The position numbers and the translations under genes are program-made. From JAKLQJ01 sp964534135 (lineage in GTDB: Bacteria > Elusimicrobiota > Elusimicrobia > Elusimicrobiales > UBA9959), in NCBI GenBank assembly GCA_964534135.1, contig CAZHQC010000012.1, positions 1-35,201 of the forward strand: 35,201 nt of DNA, read 5' to 3'. The notes under the pieces are model-generated. The model was not told the origin of the DNA. It saw only the letters and a list, made by a program, of their open reading frames with translations, and did not search any database. Below are positions 13,833-20,547 of the stretch, in pieces; within the stretch, counting starts at the first letter, position 1; the number at the start of each line of letters is the position of its first letter.

Positions 13833-16483
13833 TGAAAATAAAAGACACATATTTATTTGGACAAGCAATAAATAAAAAAAGTTGGAAGGCTCGAGAATTG
13901 GAAGATTTGGGCCGAAAAGCTAAAGCGAGGGCGGCTGTTTTAAAGAATGTTCCCAGAGAATATATTTTAAATGTTCTTGCCGAGACAGGTAAAATTTTTA
14001 AGGATAAAAATTCCGCGTTTAGAAAATTGGCGCTTGAACATTTGAGAGGCGCGGTGTCTTTCTCCGAACCCGTAATTGTTGAAACTCTGGATATTATTCC
14101 CGAAATACTTTCTGCGCAAGAGCTTTCAAAGAGAATGAATTTGGAGCTTTTTCTTCCCTATGCGCTTGAAACCGCTGTTGAAAGACGCGGTTATGACGGA
14201 CTTATAAAAGCGGTGCCCAGAGGCGTTGCTTTACATATTGGAGCGGGGAATGTATTTTTAGGGATAATAGATTCGCTTATTTTGGGCATGTTGACTAAAA
14301 ATGCCAATATTGTAAAAATTTCATCCACTGGGTCCAATTTCGCAAATATTTTTATGCAGGCTTTACAGTCTTGCGACAAGAAAGGCGTGCTTTCTGCGTC
14401 GGTTGCTGTGATTAATTGGAAGGGTGGACAATCGGATTTGGAAGAAACCATTTTAAAATTTACAAATACCGTTTTTGTTTGGGGCGGAGCTGAAGCCGTT
14501 CTTTCTTATCGACGGATAGCGCCCATCGGAGTTAATGTAATGGGTTTTGGCCCGAAAACAAGTATGGGCATTGTGTATGAAAATGCCTGGAAAAATGAAG
14601 GTTATAAAGGCATAGCTGAGAAAGTGGCAAAAGATGTCTGCTCTTGGGATCAATCGGCGTGTTCTTCCATGCATACGCTTTATTTTCTCTGTCCCGATAA
14701 AAAATATCATAAACGCATAATTGACGGGTTTTCTTGTGCGGCTGAAATAGCTTTTTCAGCGTATCAAAAAAAAATGCCACAGGGCGCATTGTCTGAAGAT
14801 GAGAAAGTTGAAATAACAAAAGCGCGGCAAATGGCGAAAGTGGATATGGTGTTTAAGAATGCCGGTATAATAAGTTCTTTTCCAAAAACCGATTGGACCA
14901 TTATCTATGAAAAATCTTCGGAGTATAAAATTTCTCCGCTTAATAGAGTGATGTATTTTAAGATAGTTTCTTCAGTAGAGGATATCAAGAAAAGTGTTAA
15001 AAAGTATTCGGGTTATATACAAACCATCGGTGTTGGAGGTCATCTTTGCGATAGAAAACAAGTGGTTGACGCTTTTCATGATATAGGCATAGCCAGAGTG
15101 GTAAAACTTGGCAGTATGCTTGAGGGAGTAACGGGTTCGCCTCATGATGGCATTTATCCGATGATGAGTTTAATAAATTGGATAGGCATAGAAGGCAAGC
15201 CCTCACAGCTTGAAAGAATAACTGAATTGGTTAGATTTGTAAAAAAGAAAAGCCCTTTTTATAAAAAACATTTTGAAGGTATCGGTGAAATAAGAACATT
15301 GGAAGATTTTCGGAAATTGCCTTTTCTTGAAAAAGAGCATATTTATGCCAATACGCCTCCCGATAGCTCAGCTATGATGACAAGTAAAGTTCAGAGAGGC
15401 GTTTATTTTGCCAGTGGCGGTTCAACGGGAAGTCCCAAATATATTTTTTATAATTCTCCTGAATATGATCATACGGTAAGGCTCTTGGCTTATACTATGG
15501 AAGCGGGCGGTTTAAATTCTGATGATGTTATAGCTAATTTATTTATAGCCGGAAATTTATGGTCAAGCTGGCTTTCAGTTGAAAAAGCTATTGCTTATAC
15601 AAAAGCCATATCGGTCCCGGTCGGCAGCAGTTTGCCGATAGAAAATATAGTCAAATATCTTCAAGATTTTAAAGTAACGGCCATTATAGGGTTGCCTTCT
15701 TTTTTGGTCCGATTAGCTGAATATGCCGATGAAAATAAAAAACATTTTAAGTTGAATATAAAAAAGATTTTTTATGGCGGGGAATATGTCGGTGACGAAA
15801 TGATTAAATTTTTTCAAAAGATATTTCCCGGGGTTGAAGTTAAATCCGCGGGTTTTGCCACGGCCGATGCGGGTGTAGTTGGTTTTCAATGTAAAAAGTG
15901 TTCCAAGGGAGTGCATCATATATTTAGTAATAGCCAGTATATGGAATTTGTGGACCCTGAAACTCTTAAGCCTGTTAAAGCCGGAGAAATAGGCGAGCTT
16001 GTTATTACAAGTTTAACCAAACGGCATATGCCAATTATAAGATTTCGTCTTGGTGATTTGGGGCGTTGGATTTTAAAGCCTTGTAAATGCGGCAGGAATG
16101 AGCATTTGTTTGAAGTTTTGGGCCGTTCCGATGATAGGATTCATGTTGGGGGAGCGCATCTTTTTGTCAGTGATGTTCAAAATGCTGTAGGGAAAGTTAA
16201 GGACTTGAGTTTTAATTTCCAGATACTTATAGATAAAAAAGGGCATAAGGATATTTTGACTATAGCGGTTGAAGTTAAAAATGAAAAAGATTTGAAAAAT
16301 GTCGATAAGATTTCCAAAAATCTTCTGCAGGAAGTTTATAAAAGCTGTGAAGACCTTAAAGAAAGCATTAAGATGAAATGGCTTGATGTCCCCAAAATAG
16401 AATTACTTGGCCCTAATTTTCTTGAAAGAGTTTTGAGAACGGGGAAAATCAAAAGAGTAATAGACAAGCGCATAAAAATATAA
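13832..16483 (+). CDS. LuxC acyl-CoA/acyl-protein reductase fused to LuxE/PaaK-like adenylating domain
   Basis: An 883-residue two-domain protein. Residues 1-450 are LuxC-like (aldehyde-dehydrogenase fold): PRGVALHIGAGNVFLGIIDS at about 129-148, VWGGAEAVLSYR, and the catalytic Cys 277 in SWDQSACSSM. Residues about 455-883 are a PaaK/LuxE-type AMP-forming ligase: VRFVKKKSPFYKKHF start, SGGSTGSPK phosphate loop at 528-536, TSLTKRHMPIIRFRLGDLGR near 735, and Cys pairs QCKKCSKG and PCKCGRNE. The fusion should activate a carboxylic acid and reduce it to an aldehyde in one protein. No luciferase (LuxA/B) is in the window. The start is GTG 13832 supplied by element A. The free LuxE-like protein and GNAT protein upstream are probable partners. 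Confidence 0.8.
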   Translation: MKIKDTYLFGQAINKKSWKARELEDLGRKAKARAAVLKNVPREYILNVLAETGKIFKDKNSAFRKLALEHLRGAVSFSEPVIVETLDIIPEILSAQELSKRMNLELFLPYALETAVERRGYDGLIKAVPRGVALHIGAGNVFLGIIDSLILGMLTKNANIVKISSTGSNFANIFMQALQSCDKKGVLSASVAVINWKGGQSDLEETILKFTNTVFVWGGAEAVLSYRRIAPIGVNVMGFGPKTSMGIVYENAWKNEGYKGIAEKVAKDVCSWDQSACSSMHTLYFLCPDKKYHKRIIDGFSCAAEIAFSAYQKKMPQGALSEDEKVEITKARQMAKVDMVFKNAGIISSFPKTDWTIIYEKSSEYKISPLNRVMYFKIVSSVEDIKKSVKKYSGYIQTIGVGGHLCDRKQVVDAFHDIGIARVVKLGSMLEGVTGSPHDGIYPMMSLINWIGIEGKPSQLERITELVRFVKKKSPFYKKHFEGIGEIRTLEDFRKLPFLEKEHIYANTPPDSSAMMTSKVQRGVYFASGGSTGSPKYIFYNSPEYDHTVRLLAYTMEAGGLNSDDVIANLFIAGNLWSSWLSVEKAIAYTKAISVPVGSSLPIENIVKYLQDFKVTAIIGLPSFLVRLAEYADENKKHFKLNIKKIFYGGEYVGDEMIKFFQKIFPGVEVKSAGFATADAGVVGFQCKKCSKGVHHIFSNSQYMEFVDPETLKPVKAGEIGELVITSLTKRHMPIIRFRLGDLGRWILKPCKCGRNEHLFEVLGRSDDRIHVGGAHLFVSDVQNAVGKVKDLSFNFQILIDKKGHKDILTIAVEVKNEKDLKNVDKISKNLLQEVYKSCEDLKESIKMKWLDVPKIELLGPNFLERVLRTGKIKRVIDKRIKI

Positions 16484-16662
16484 AACAGAGCGGTTGTTGG
16501 GGTAAGTGGCAATTACACTTACCCTCAAGACCAGGGTCTCCTAGAGGTCGCCCTTCCGTCTCTCAGCCTCCTGAATGAACAAGTCGGCTTCCGAACATCC
16601 CTGAGCGGCAAATCTTACTGTCACCCGCTTTATATTTAATTTTTATGCTAAAGGGAGAAGTG
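16484..16662. other. non-coding stretch with hairpin after the LuxC fusion
   Basis: No gene is seen here. A perfect 9-bp hairpin, GGGTAAGTG gcaatta CACTTACCC (16500-16524), sits 17 bp after the stop, followed by a short ACCCT/AGGGT hairpin; there is no T-tract, so it is only a possible terminator. The rest holds a diverged R1-type copy (see 16541-16640). Confidence 0.5.
16541..16640 (-). repeat. possible diverged R1 repeat, left flank of cassette 1
   Basis: Read on the minus strand it includes GGGATGTTCGGAAG and further on GAGGCTGAGAGACGGAAGG, resembling GAGGATGTTTGAAGG and GAGCCGCTGAATAAACCGAA of the minus-strand R1 copy at 19168-19295. It also sits at the same relative place, just outside the left inverted repeat. 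The similarity is patchy. Confidence 0.35.
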
Positions 16663-16671
16663 CCCACCCAA

Positions 16672-16699
16672 CCCTATTTAAGATAAATCCGAATTACCC
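16672..16699 (+). repeat. cassette 1 left inverted repeat (28 bp, perfect)
   Basis: Begins CCCTATTTAAGATAAATC and ends GAATTACCC. It is the exact reverse complement of 17707-17734. CCCACCC-type G/C blocks lie just outside on both sides (16663-16669 and 17735-17738). A related, more diverged left end is at 19346-19382 (cassette 2). Confidence 0.9.
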
Positions 16700-16790
16700 A
16701 GGGTTAATTCAACCTCTGCAGTTGGGGTCAATGTGGTTATGGCGGGAACTGCGGGGGTTGAATTCTGGAAACCAAGGAAAACTCCTATAG

Positions 16791-16810
16791 AATTTGATAT
16801 ATTATTTTTA
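16791..16810 (+). promoter_or_regulatory. shared cassette leader (AATTTGATATATT), cassette 1
   Basis: 20 bp identical at 19 of 20 positions to 19407-19426 in cassette 2, at a similar position between the left inverted repeat and the first cargo gene. The GATATATT core can serve as a -10 region. Conservation across cassettes with unrelated cargo suggests a shared promoter. Confidence 0.5.
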
Positions 16811-16831
16811 GAAAAGAAAGTGAGGAAAAAA

Positions 16832-17038
16832 ATGAAAGATAAAATACATATTATATTTGGAATCATTATTATTGTTTTGTTGCTTGTGTTGATTTTGAGA
16901 CCGACTACAGGAAAGTTCAAAATTACAGATAATGCCAATAATTCTGGTGCATATTTATTAGACACTATGAACGGTAATACTTGGTTGCTTGAAGTTGACG
17001 AGAAGATATTAGTTAAAGATTATATTGAAAAAAATTAA
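16832..17038 (+). CDS. small single-pass membrane protein (cassette 1 cargo)
   Basis: A 68-residue protein: a short cationic start (MKDKIHI), one strong membrane helix (IIFGIIIIVLLLVLILRP), then a small outer or inner domain FKITDNANNSGAYLLDTMNG and NTWLLEVDEKI. The YLLDTxxGxxW pattern is a common beta-hairpin found in small membrane-anchored proteins of unknown role. The frame is open from 16733, but ATG 16832 follows GTGAGG at 6 nt. It is followed after 17 bp by another small anchored protein gene, and both lie between the two halves of a perfect inverted repeat. Confidence 0.6.
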   Translation: MKDKIHIIFGIIIIVLLLVLILRPTTGKFKITDNANNSGAYLLDTMNGNTWLLEVDEKILVKDYIEKN

Positions 17039-17055
17039 AGACAAGGGAATGGCTT

Positions 17056-17661
17056 ATGAAAAAAATTATATGGGCAATTGTGGCAGTGGCTATTGCGGGC
17101 TATTTTATTAATTCTCATTTTGAAGATGAATCAAAAAGAAAAGTAGAAGAACTTAAAACCAAAAAATCTGAGGAAGTTATAAGAACAGCTGTAAAAAAAA
17201 TGGTATCTCGTTCAAATGCTGTTTATGACTGGGCACTTCATCTAGAAAAAGGGAAGAAGTATTTTTCTCCAATTTTTACCATAGATTTGGAATCTGTATG
17301 GTTAACCAAGCGTCCTATTTTGTTTATTGGAGTAATTAAGGATATTGCCACGTTAGATAAACTAAATTATACGATAGAACTTAAGCGTGGATTTCACCAT
17401 GGGGAGTATTATGTATTTGGGGAAAAAATGGAAGTGTCTCTCCGCTCTTCTAAAAAAATAATTGATTCATTTCTCAAAAAACATCCTAATCTCAACTATT
17501 ATGACAATCTTGCTGTAATCGCACGTATAAATAATATCCGAGCAGTTTCTTTTTTAGGTGAAGACGGATTAATGGAAGAGGTGAGAATTGGAGAGGGAAA
17601 ACTTCTTGATATTAAGTATATTGGACGTGTTTCATTAAAGAAACTTGATGCTGAAAAATAA
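17056..17661 (+). CDS. membrane-anchored protein of unknown function (cassette 1 cargo)
   Basis: A 201-residue protein with an N-terminal anchor or uncleaved signal (MKKIIWAIVAVAIAGYFINS), a charged helical stem (about 22-50), and a mixed alpha/beta domain with WALHLEKGKKYFSPIFTIDL and PILFIGVIKDIATLDKLNYT. No family was recognised. SD AAGGGA lies 7 nt ahead of ATG 17056. The stop codon overlaps the palindrome at 17660-17680. Its position inside the cassette, next to toxin/immunity and nuclease-like cargo, makes an accessory defence, immunity or competition role plausible but unproven. Confidence 0.6.
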   Translation: MKKIIWAIVAVAIAGYFINSHFEDESKRKVEELKTKKSEEVIRTAVKKMVSRSNAVYDWALHLEKGKKYFSPIFTIDLESVWLTKRPILFIGVIKDIATLDKLNYTIELKRGFHHGEYYVFGEKMEVSLRSSKKIIDSFLKKHPNLNYYDNLAVIARINNIRAVSFLGEDGLMEEVRIGEGKLLDIKYIGRVSLKKLDAEK

Positions 17662-17680
17662 AAGGTACCAGGTACCTTTT
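17660..17680 (+). terminator. palindrome AAAAGGTACC/GGTACCTTTT ending cassette 1
   Basis: AAAAGGTACC A GGTACCTTTT is a perfect 10-bp inverted repeat with a one-base centre, repeated exactly at 20445-20465. It lies at the stop codon of the last cargo gene and ends in TTTT, so it could stop transcription; as DNA it is also part of the conserved cassette right end. Confidence 0.5.
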
Positions 17681-17706
17681 GTGAAGATTTCCTTGTGTCG
17701 GCTCTG

Positions 17707-17734
17707 GGGTAATTCGGATTTATCTTAAATAGGG
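17707..17734 (-). repeat. cassette 1 right inverted repeat (28 bp, perfect)
   Basis: Exact reverse complement of 16672-16699. The pair encloses 1.06 kb with two small genes. The matching right end of cassette 2 is at 20486-20521 (GTTCGGATTTATCTTAA in common). Confidence 0.9.
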
Positions 17735-17763
17735 TGGGACACTTTTTTAAAGAAAAAAGAGAA

Positions 17764-17950
17764 ATGATTATGGCAAAGATTTGCGGCGAACGATATTGGG
17801 TTTTTGACCAAGGGTTTGTAGCAAATTCCACTGGAACAGCGAGGATGTTTGAAGTCAAAAACTATGTCTTTTGGCTAAGTTCCGGAGCTGGTGAAAAATC
17901 CGCAGGTCATATAAATAAAAAACCCACAGAAAGTGAGTGCAAACTTTGCT
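17764..17950 (+). repeat. R1 repeat, copy 1 (plus)
   Basis: About 187 bp, clearly similar along its length to 20548-20735: both hold GCAAAGATTTGCGGCGAA, GATATTGGGTTTTTG, GAGGATGTTTGA and a close AAACCCACAGAAAGTGAG. The copy has an open frame (MIMAKICGERYWVF...), but copy 2 has a stop and frameshifts in the same frame, so the element is judged non-coding now. A minus-strand relative is at 19045-19295. Confidence 0.8.
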
Positions 17951-18081
17951 AGTAATCCACTAGAACCTTATAATTAGTTTTTTATGTCATGGGCCTAAAG
18001 GCCTATATAAAATAGGGTCTTTTGAACTTGAAGGGGAATTTTTTTTTAGGTATCGTATGGGTATACTTCTTAGGAGGATTT

Positions 18082-18651
18082 ATGAAAAAAATTAAATCGC
18101 TACTTTTATCATTAATCGTTTTCTCATTTTTTCTGCCGGTTAGTAATGCGCAGTTAGCCCAGGATTTTAATCTTAATCAAACTCATGATTGGTTAAGCAT
18201 AATATCGGATTCAGCTTTAAAGTTGAATACTGAAATAAAGCCGGAGCTCAAGGTTTCTCCTATTGTAAAAAAAGAAATAAAAGCCATCTCAAAGCTTTAT
18301 ATTGGAAGAGATATATCGCCCAAAATGAACGATCAAGGCAGAGTAAATGGTATTTTAGCACTTATCAAAAAAATAGTGAACAATGAGCATCTTCAGTATA
18401 GCGCGGATGGCCAAACTTTTAGCAATAGAGAAAAAATTCTTCCCGATCAACCCCGCGGCTTTTACAAAGAATATACCTTCATTCCTCCCAAAAATAGTCC
18501 TAAGCATATAATGATTGGAGATGTTGGATACAAAGTTGGACCTTCATTGTCATCTCGTGGTCCTGAGAGACTTGTTATAGGTGATAATAAAATAGTTTAT
18601 TATACACCTGATCATTATGCTCGTTTCGCAAGACTTGAAATTGTTAAATAA
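18082..18651 (+). CDS. secreted barnase/RNase Sa-family guanyl-specific ribonuclease (toxin)
   Basis: A 189-residue preprotein with signal peptide MKKIKSLLLSLIVFSFFLPV (cleavage near SNA-QL). A domain of about 80 residues of unknown type precedes the catalytic domain (about 105-189). That domain has DGQTFSNREKILPDQPRGFY, then KEYTF, SSRGPERLVIG and YYTPDHYARF, matching microbial N1/Sa/barnase RNases. By alignment with RNase Sa, Glu 130 is the base, Arg 159/Arg 163 bind phosphate, and His 178 is the acid; all are present. The loop between Glu 130 and Arg 159 is longer than in barnase. A strong AGGAGG at 18072-18077 selects ATG 18082. TAATG overlap with the barstar gene gives coupled translation. 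It is likely exported and used against competitors, or held in check by the immunity protein. Confidence 0.88.
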   Translation: MKKIKSLLLSLIVFSFFLPVSNAQLAQDFNLNQTHDWLSIISDSALKLNTEIKPELKVSPIVKKEIKAISKLYIGRDISPKMNDQGRVNGILALIKKIVNNEHLQYSADGQTFSNREKILPDQPRGFYKEYTFIPPKNSPKHIMIGDVGYKVGPSLSSRGPERLVIGDNKIVYYTPDHYARFARLEIVK

Positions 18652-19040
18652 TGGATTTAGTTTTCACAGAAAAAGATGATCTCTTAAAAATTTCGCCCGG
18701 CAAAACCATTGAGGATGTCGGGCGTTTTTTTAATTCTCTTAAATACTCCATAATTATTTTTGAATCTGAAAAATGTAAAACCAAAAAAGGTTTGCTTTTA
18801 GAGTTTAAGGAAAAACTTAGGTTTCCGGGTGATTTTGGTTTTAATTGGGATGCTTTGGAAGATTCTTTAAGAAATTTAGATTATGACGGGCAATCAAAAA
18901 AATATTTATTAAGTTTTAAAGATTCTGTTGTTTTAGCAGAGGATGTGGAAGGTAAAGAAATTCTTAAAGATATATTAAAAAGCGCATCTTCCTTCCTGAA
19001 AGAAAAACATGACATTGACCTAAAAAGTGTTTTCTTTTGA
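18651..19040 (+). CDS. barstar-family ribonuclease inhibitor (immunity protein)
   Basis: A 129-residue cytoplasmic protein. FRFPGDFG-type loop and helix LRFPGDFGFNWDALEDSLRN align with barstar's YYGENLDALWDCL: Asn 65, Asp 67 and Asp 71 match barstar Asn 33, Asp 35 and Asp 39, the residues that fill the barnase active site. Barstar's Trp 38 position is Glu 70 here, so the contact surface is not identical. It starts in a TAATG overlap with the barnase gene, so toxin and inhibitor are made from one message with the inhibitor second. It is slightly longer than barstar (about 90 residues) at both ends. Confidence 0.88.
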   Translation: MDLVFTEKDDLLKISPGKTIEDVGRFFNSLKYSIIIFESEKCKTKKGLLLEFKEKLRFPGDFGFNWDALEDSLRNLDYDGQSKKYLLSFKDSVVLAEDVEGKEILKDILKSASSFLKEKHDIDLKSVFF

Positions 19041-19044
19041 AATT

Positions 19045-19295
19045 AAAATTTCATTATTAAGGATGCGAAAATTGCGAGTCTACAGATTTGCTCATGCAGA
19101 AGGTTTTACCGCCGTAATAACCATAGGTTTTGATGCGGTATAACATAGTTTGATAACGCCGTTGCCTCCTTCGGTTTATTCAGCGGCTCCGGAACTCAGG
19201 AAAAAGACATAGCTTTTACCTTCAAACATCCTCGCCGTTTCGGTGAAATTCCTTCATAAACCTTGCATACAAGGCTAAACCTCAAAAATCGCTCT
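19045..19295 (-). repeat. R1 repeat, copy 3 (minus), left flank of cassette 2
   Basis: On the minus strand it carries GAGCGATTTTTGAGGTTTAG, CGGCGAGGATGTTTGAAGG, CTATGTCTTTTTCCTGAGTT and CCGGAGCCGCTGAA, matching copy 1 (GAACGATATTGGGTTTTTGA, CAGCGAGGATGTTTGAAG, CTATGTCTTTTGGCTAAGTT, CCGGAGCTGGTGAA) through about 19168-19295. The remainder to 19045 is outside the shared core. In one frame the core gives MFEGKSYVFFLSSGAAE then a stop, so it may descend from coding sequence. It faces the plus copy at 20548, so cassette 2 is enclosed by inverted R1 copies. Confidence 0.7.
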
Positions 19296-19345
19296 CTTAC
19301 AGACTTACAGTTTTCTACTGAATTTTTTATGTGGTGTGAGAGTAT

Positions 19346-19382
19346 CCCGCCCGCCCTATTTAAGGTACAGCGGATTTACCCT
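19346..19382 (+). repeat. cassette 2 left end
   Basis: CCCGCCCGCCCTATTTAAGG, then CGGATTTACCC. It matches the left end of cassette 1 (CCCACCCAACCCTATTTAAG ... GAATTACCC at 16663-16699) with a short gap, and pairs imperfectly with the right end at 20486-20521. Confidence 0.65.
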
Positions 19383-19406
19383 GTTTTAGAAGGAAATGTC
19401 TGATAT

Positions 19407-19426
19407 AATTTGATATATTGTTTTTA
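19407..19426 (+). promoter_or_regulatory. shared cassette leader, cassette 2
   Basis: AATTTGATATATTGTTTTTA, differing at one base from 16791-16810 in cassette 1. It lies 27 bp before the start of the cargo gene, with GATATATT usable as a -10 and GGGGAG as the ribosome site further down. Confidence 0.5.
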
Positions 19427-19452
19427 GATAGAAATATAGAAGGGGAGAAATC

Positions 19453-20370
19453 ATGCAAATTTATATTCAGAAAAATAAAAAGATAGAAACTTTAAAAGAA
19501 TTTGATTTTAAATTAGAAAAAGAGATACAAAATATTTGTGAAGATAATTTACCCGTATTGTTTGGATTGGAAAAAGTAAAATCGGAATTTGAATTAAATA
19601 ATCTGCGAATTGACACTTTGGCGTATGATTCTAAAAATAAGTCGTTTGTAATTATTGAATATAAACGGAATAAGAATTTCAGTGTAATAGATCAAGGGTT
19701 TGCTTATTTGTCACTGCTTTTAAATAACAAAGCAGAGTTTATATTGGAGTATAATGAGAATTGCAATAAAAATTTTAGAAAAAAAGATATTGATTGGGAA
19801 CAAACACGCGTTATATTTATTTCACCTTTTTTTACTGTTTATCAAAAACAGTCTGTAAATTTTCAAGATTTGCCAATGGAATTATGGGAAATTAAAAAAT
19901 TTGATAATGATATCATTGTTTTTAATCAAATTGAGGCATTAAAAAATAGTGAGTCAATTAAAACTGTTACTAAAGCAAGTAAAGAAATTAACTTAGTAAG
20001 TAAGCAAATTAAGACTTATACAGAAAATGAGCATTTGGATAACGCTAATATTAATATTAAAGAAATTTATGAGATAATAAAAGAGCGAGTTTTCTCTTTT
20101 GCTGGAAATGTTCGGATTAAACCAAGAAAGTTATATATAGGTTTTGTTAACAAAACAAACTTCTTAGATATTAAAATTCAAAAAAAGTCTTTAAAGGTAT
20201 GGCTAAATTTGAAAACGGGCATTCTTGATGATCCTAAAAAATATGCAAGAGATGTATCAAATATTGGGCATTGGGGTAATGGAGATTACGAGATTAATAT
20301 TGAGAATTCTGCAAAAGTAGATTTCGATTATCTTGAAAGTTTAATAAAACAATCTTATTTTAAAAATTAA
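19453..20370 (+). CDS. PD-(D/E)XK nuclease-like protein with C-terminal DUF5655-type domain (cassette 2 cargo)
   Basis: A 305-residue protein. The N-terminal part has a nuclease-like core: RIDTLAYDSKNKSFVIIEYK gives Asp 54 and Glu 69-x-Lys 71, with Asp 80-Gln 81 in the following helix (VIDQGFAYLSLLL), the layout of RecB-like PD-(D/E)XK folds. Residues about 205-305 (KERVFSFAGNVRIKPRKLYI, then LDIKIQKKSLKVWLNLK and GHWGNGDYEINIENSAKVDF) resemble the DUF5655/predicted transport C-terminal domain often joined to such nucleases. Activity is not established for this family; a role in DNA restriction or repair is a reasonable guess. SD GGGGAG lies ahead of ATG 19453. It is alone in its cassette and followed by a terminator-like palindrome. 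It is very AT-rich, more so than neighbouring core genes. Confidence 0.65.
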   Translation: MQIYIQKNKKIETLKEFDFKLEKEIQNICEDNLPVLFGLEKVKSEFELNNLRIDTLAYDSKNKSFVIIEYKRNKNFSVIDQGFAYLSLLLNNKAEFILEYNENCNKNFRKKDIDWEQTRVIFISPFFTVYQKQSVNFQDLPMELWEIKKFDNDIIVFNQIEALKNSESIKTVTKASKEINLVSKQIKTYTENEHLDNANINIKEIYEIIKERVFSFAGNVRIKPRKLYIGFVNKTNFLDIKIQKKSLKVWLNLKTGILDDPKKYARDVSNIGHWGNGDYEINIENSAKVDFDYLESLIKQSYFKN

Positions 20371-20376
20371 GAAAGT

Positions 20377-20399
20377 AAAAAGGCACCTGTTACCTTTTT
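20377..20399 (+). terminator. palindrome AAAAAGGCACC/TTACCTTTTT after the nuclease-like gene
   Basis: An imperfect inverted repeat (AAAAAGGCACCTGTTACC then TTTTT) starting 7 bp after the stop codon and ending in a T-run, a plausible intrinsic terminator. It is a diverged relative of the perfect GGTACC palindromes at 17660-17680 and 20445-20465. Confidence 0.5.
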
Positions 20400-20444
20400 A
20401 AAATTCGTTACGAGTCTCTAGTCCCCAAACACGAAAACTGAACA

Positions 20445-20465
20445 AAAAGGTACCAGGTACCTTTT
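20445..20465 (+). repeat. GGTACC palindrome, cassette 2 copy
   Basis: Identical to 17660-17680 over all 21 bp. In both cassettes it is followed by a TTTCCTTG segment and then the right inverted repeat, so it marks the conserved right-end module. Confidence 0.8.
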
Positions 20466-20485
20466 ATGAATTTTTCCTTGTTATA

Positions 20486-20521
20486 GGGTAGTTCGGATTT
20501 ATCTTAATTGGGGTGGGTGGG
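20486..20521 (-). repeat. cassette 2 right end
   Basis: Plus strand GGGTAGTTCGGATTTATCTT, then AATTGGGGTGGGTGGG. It matches the right inverted repeat of cassette 1 except for a few substitutions, and pairs imperfectly with the cassette 2 left end (19346-19382). Confidence 0.75.
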
Positions 20522-20547
20522 ATATTTTTAAAAATGAAATAGCCGGA

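Noticed and set aside
14191..14819. Several open frames on the minus strand inside the LuxC-LuxE fusion gene
   Set aside because: They are antisense shadows of a clearly conserved gene, with no ribosome site or family signal.
17499..17858. A 119-codon minus-strand frame across the cassette 1 right end
   Set aside because: It crosses the perfect inverted repeat and palindrome and shows no recognisable protein; chance frame.
17734..17952. A 72-codon open frame beginning at GTG in the right inverted repeat
   Set aside because: It lies wholly within the cassette end and R1 repeat, and the matching copy at 20548-20735 has a stop and indels in that frame. It is treated as repeat sequence.
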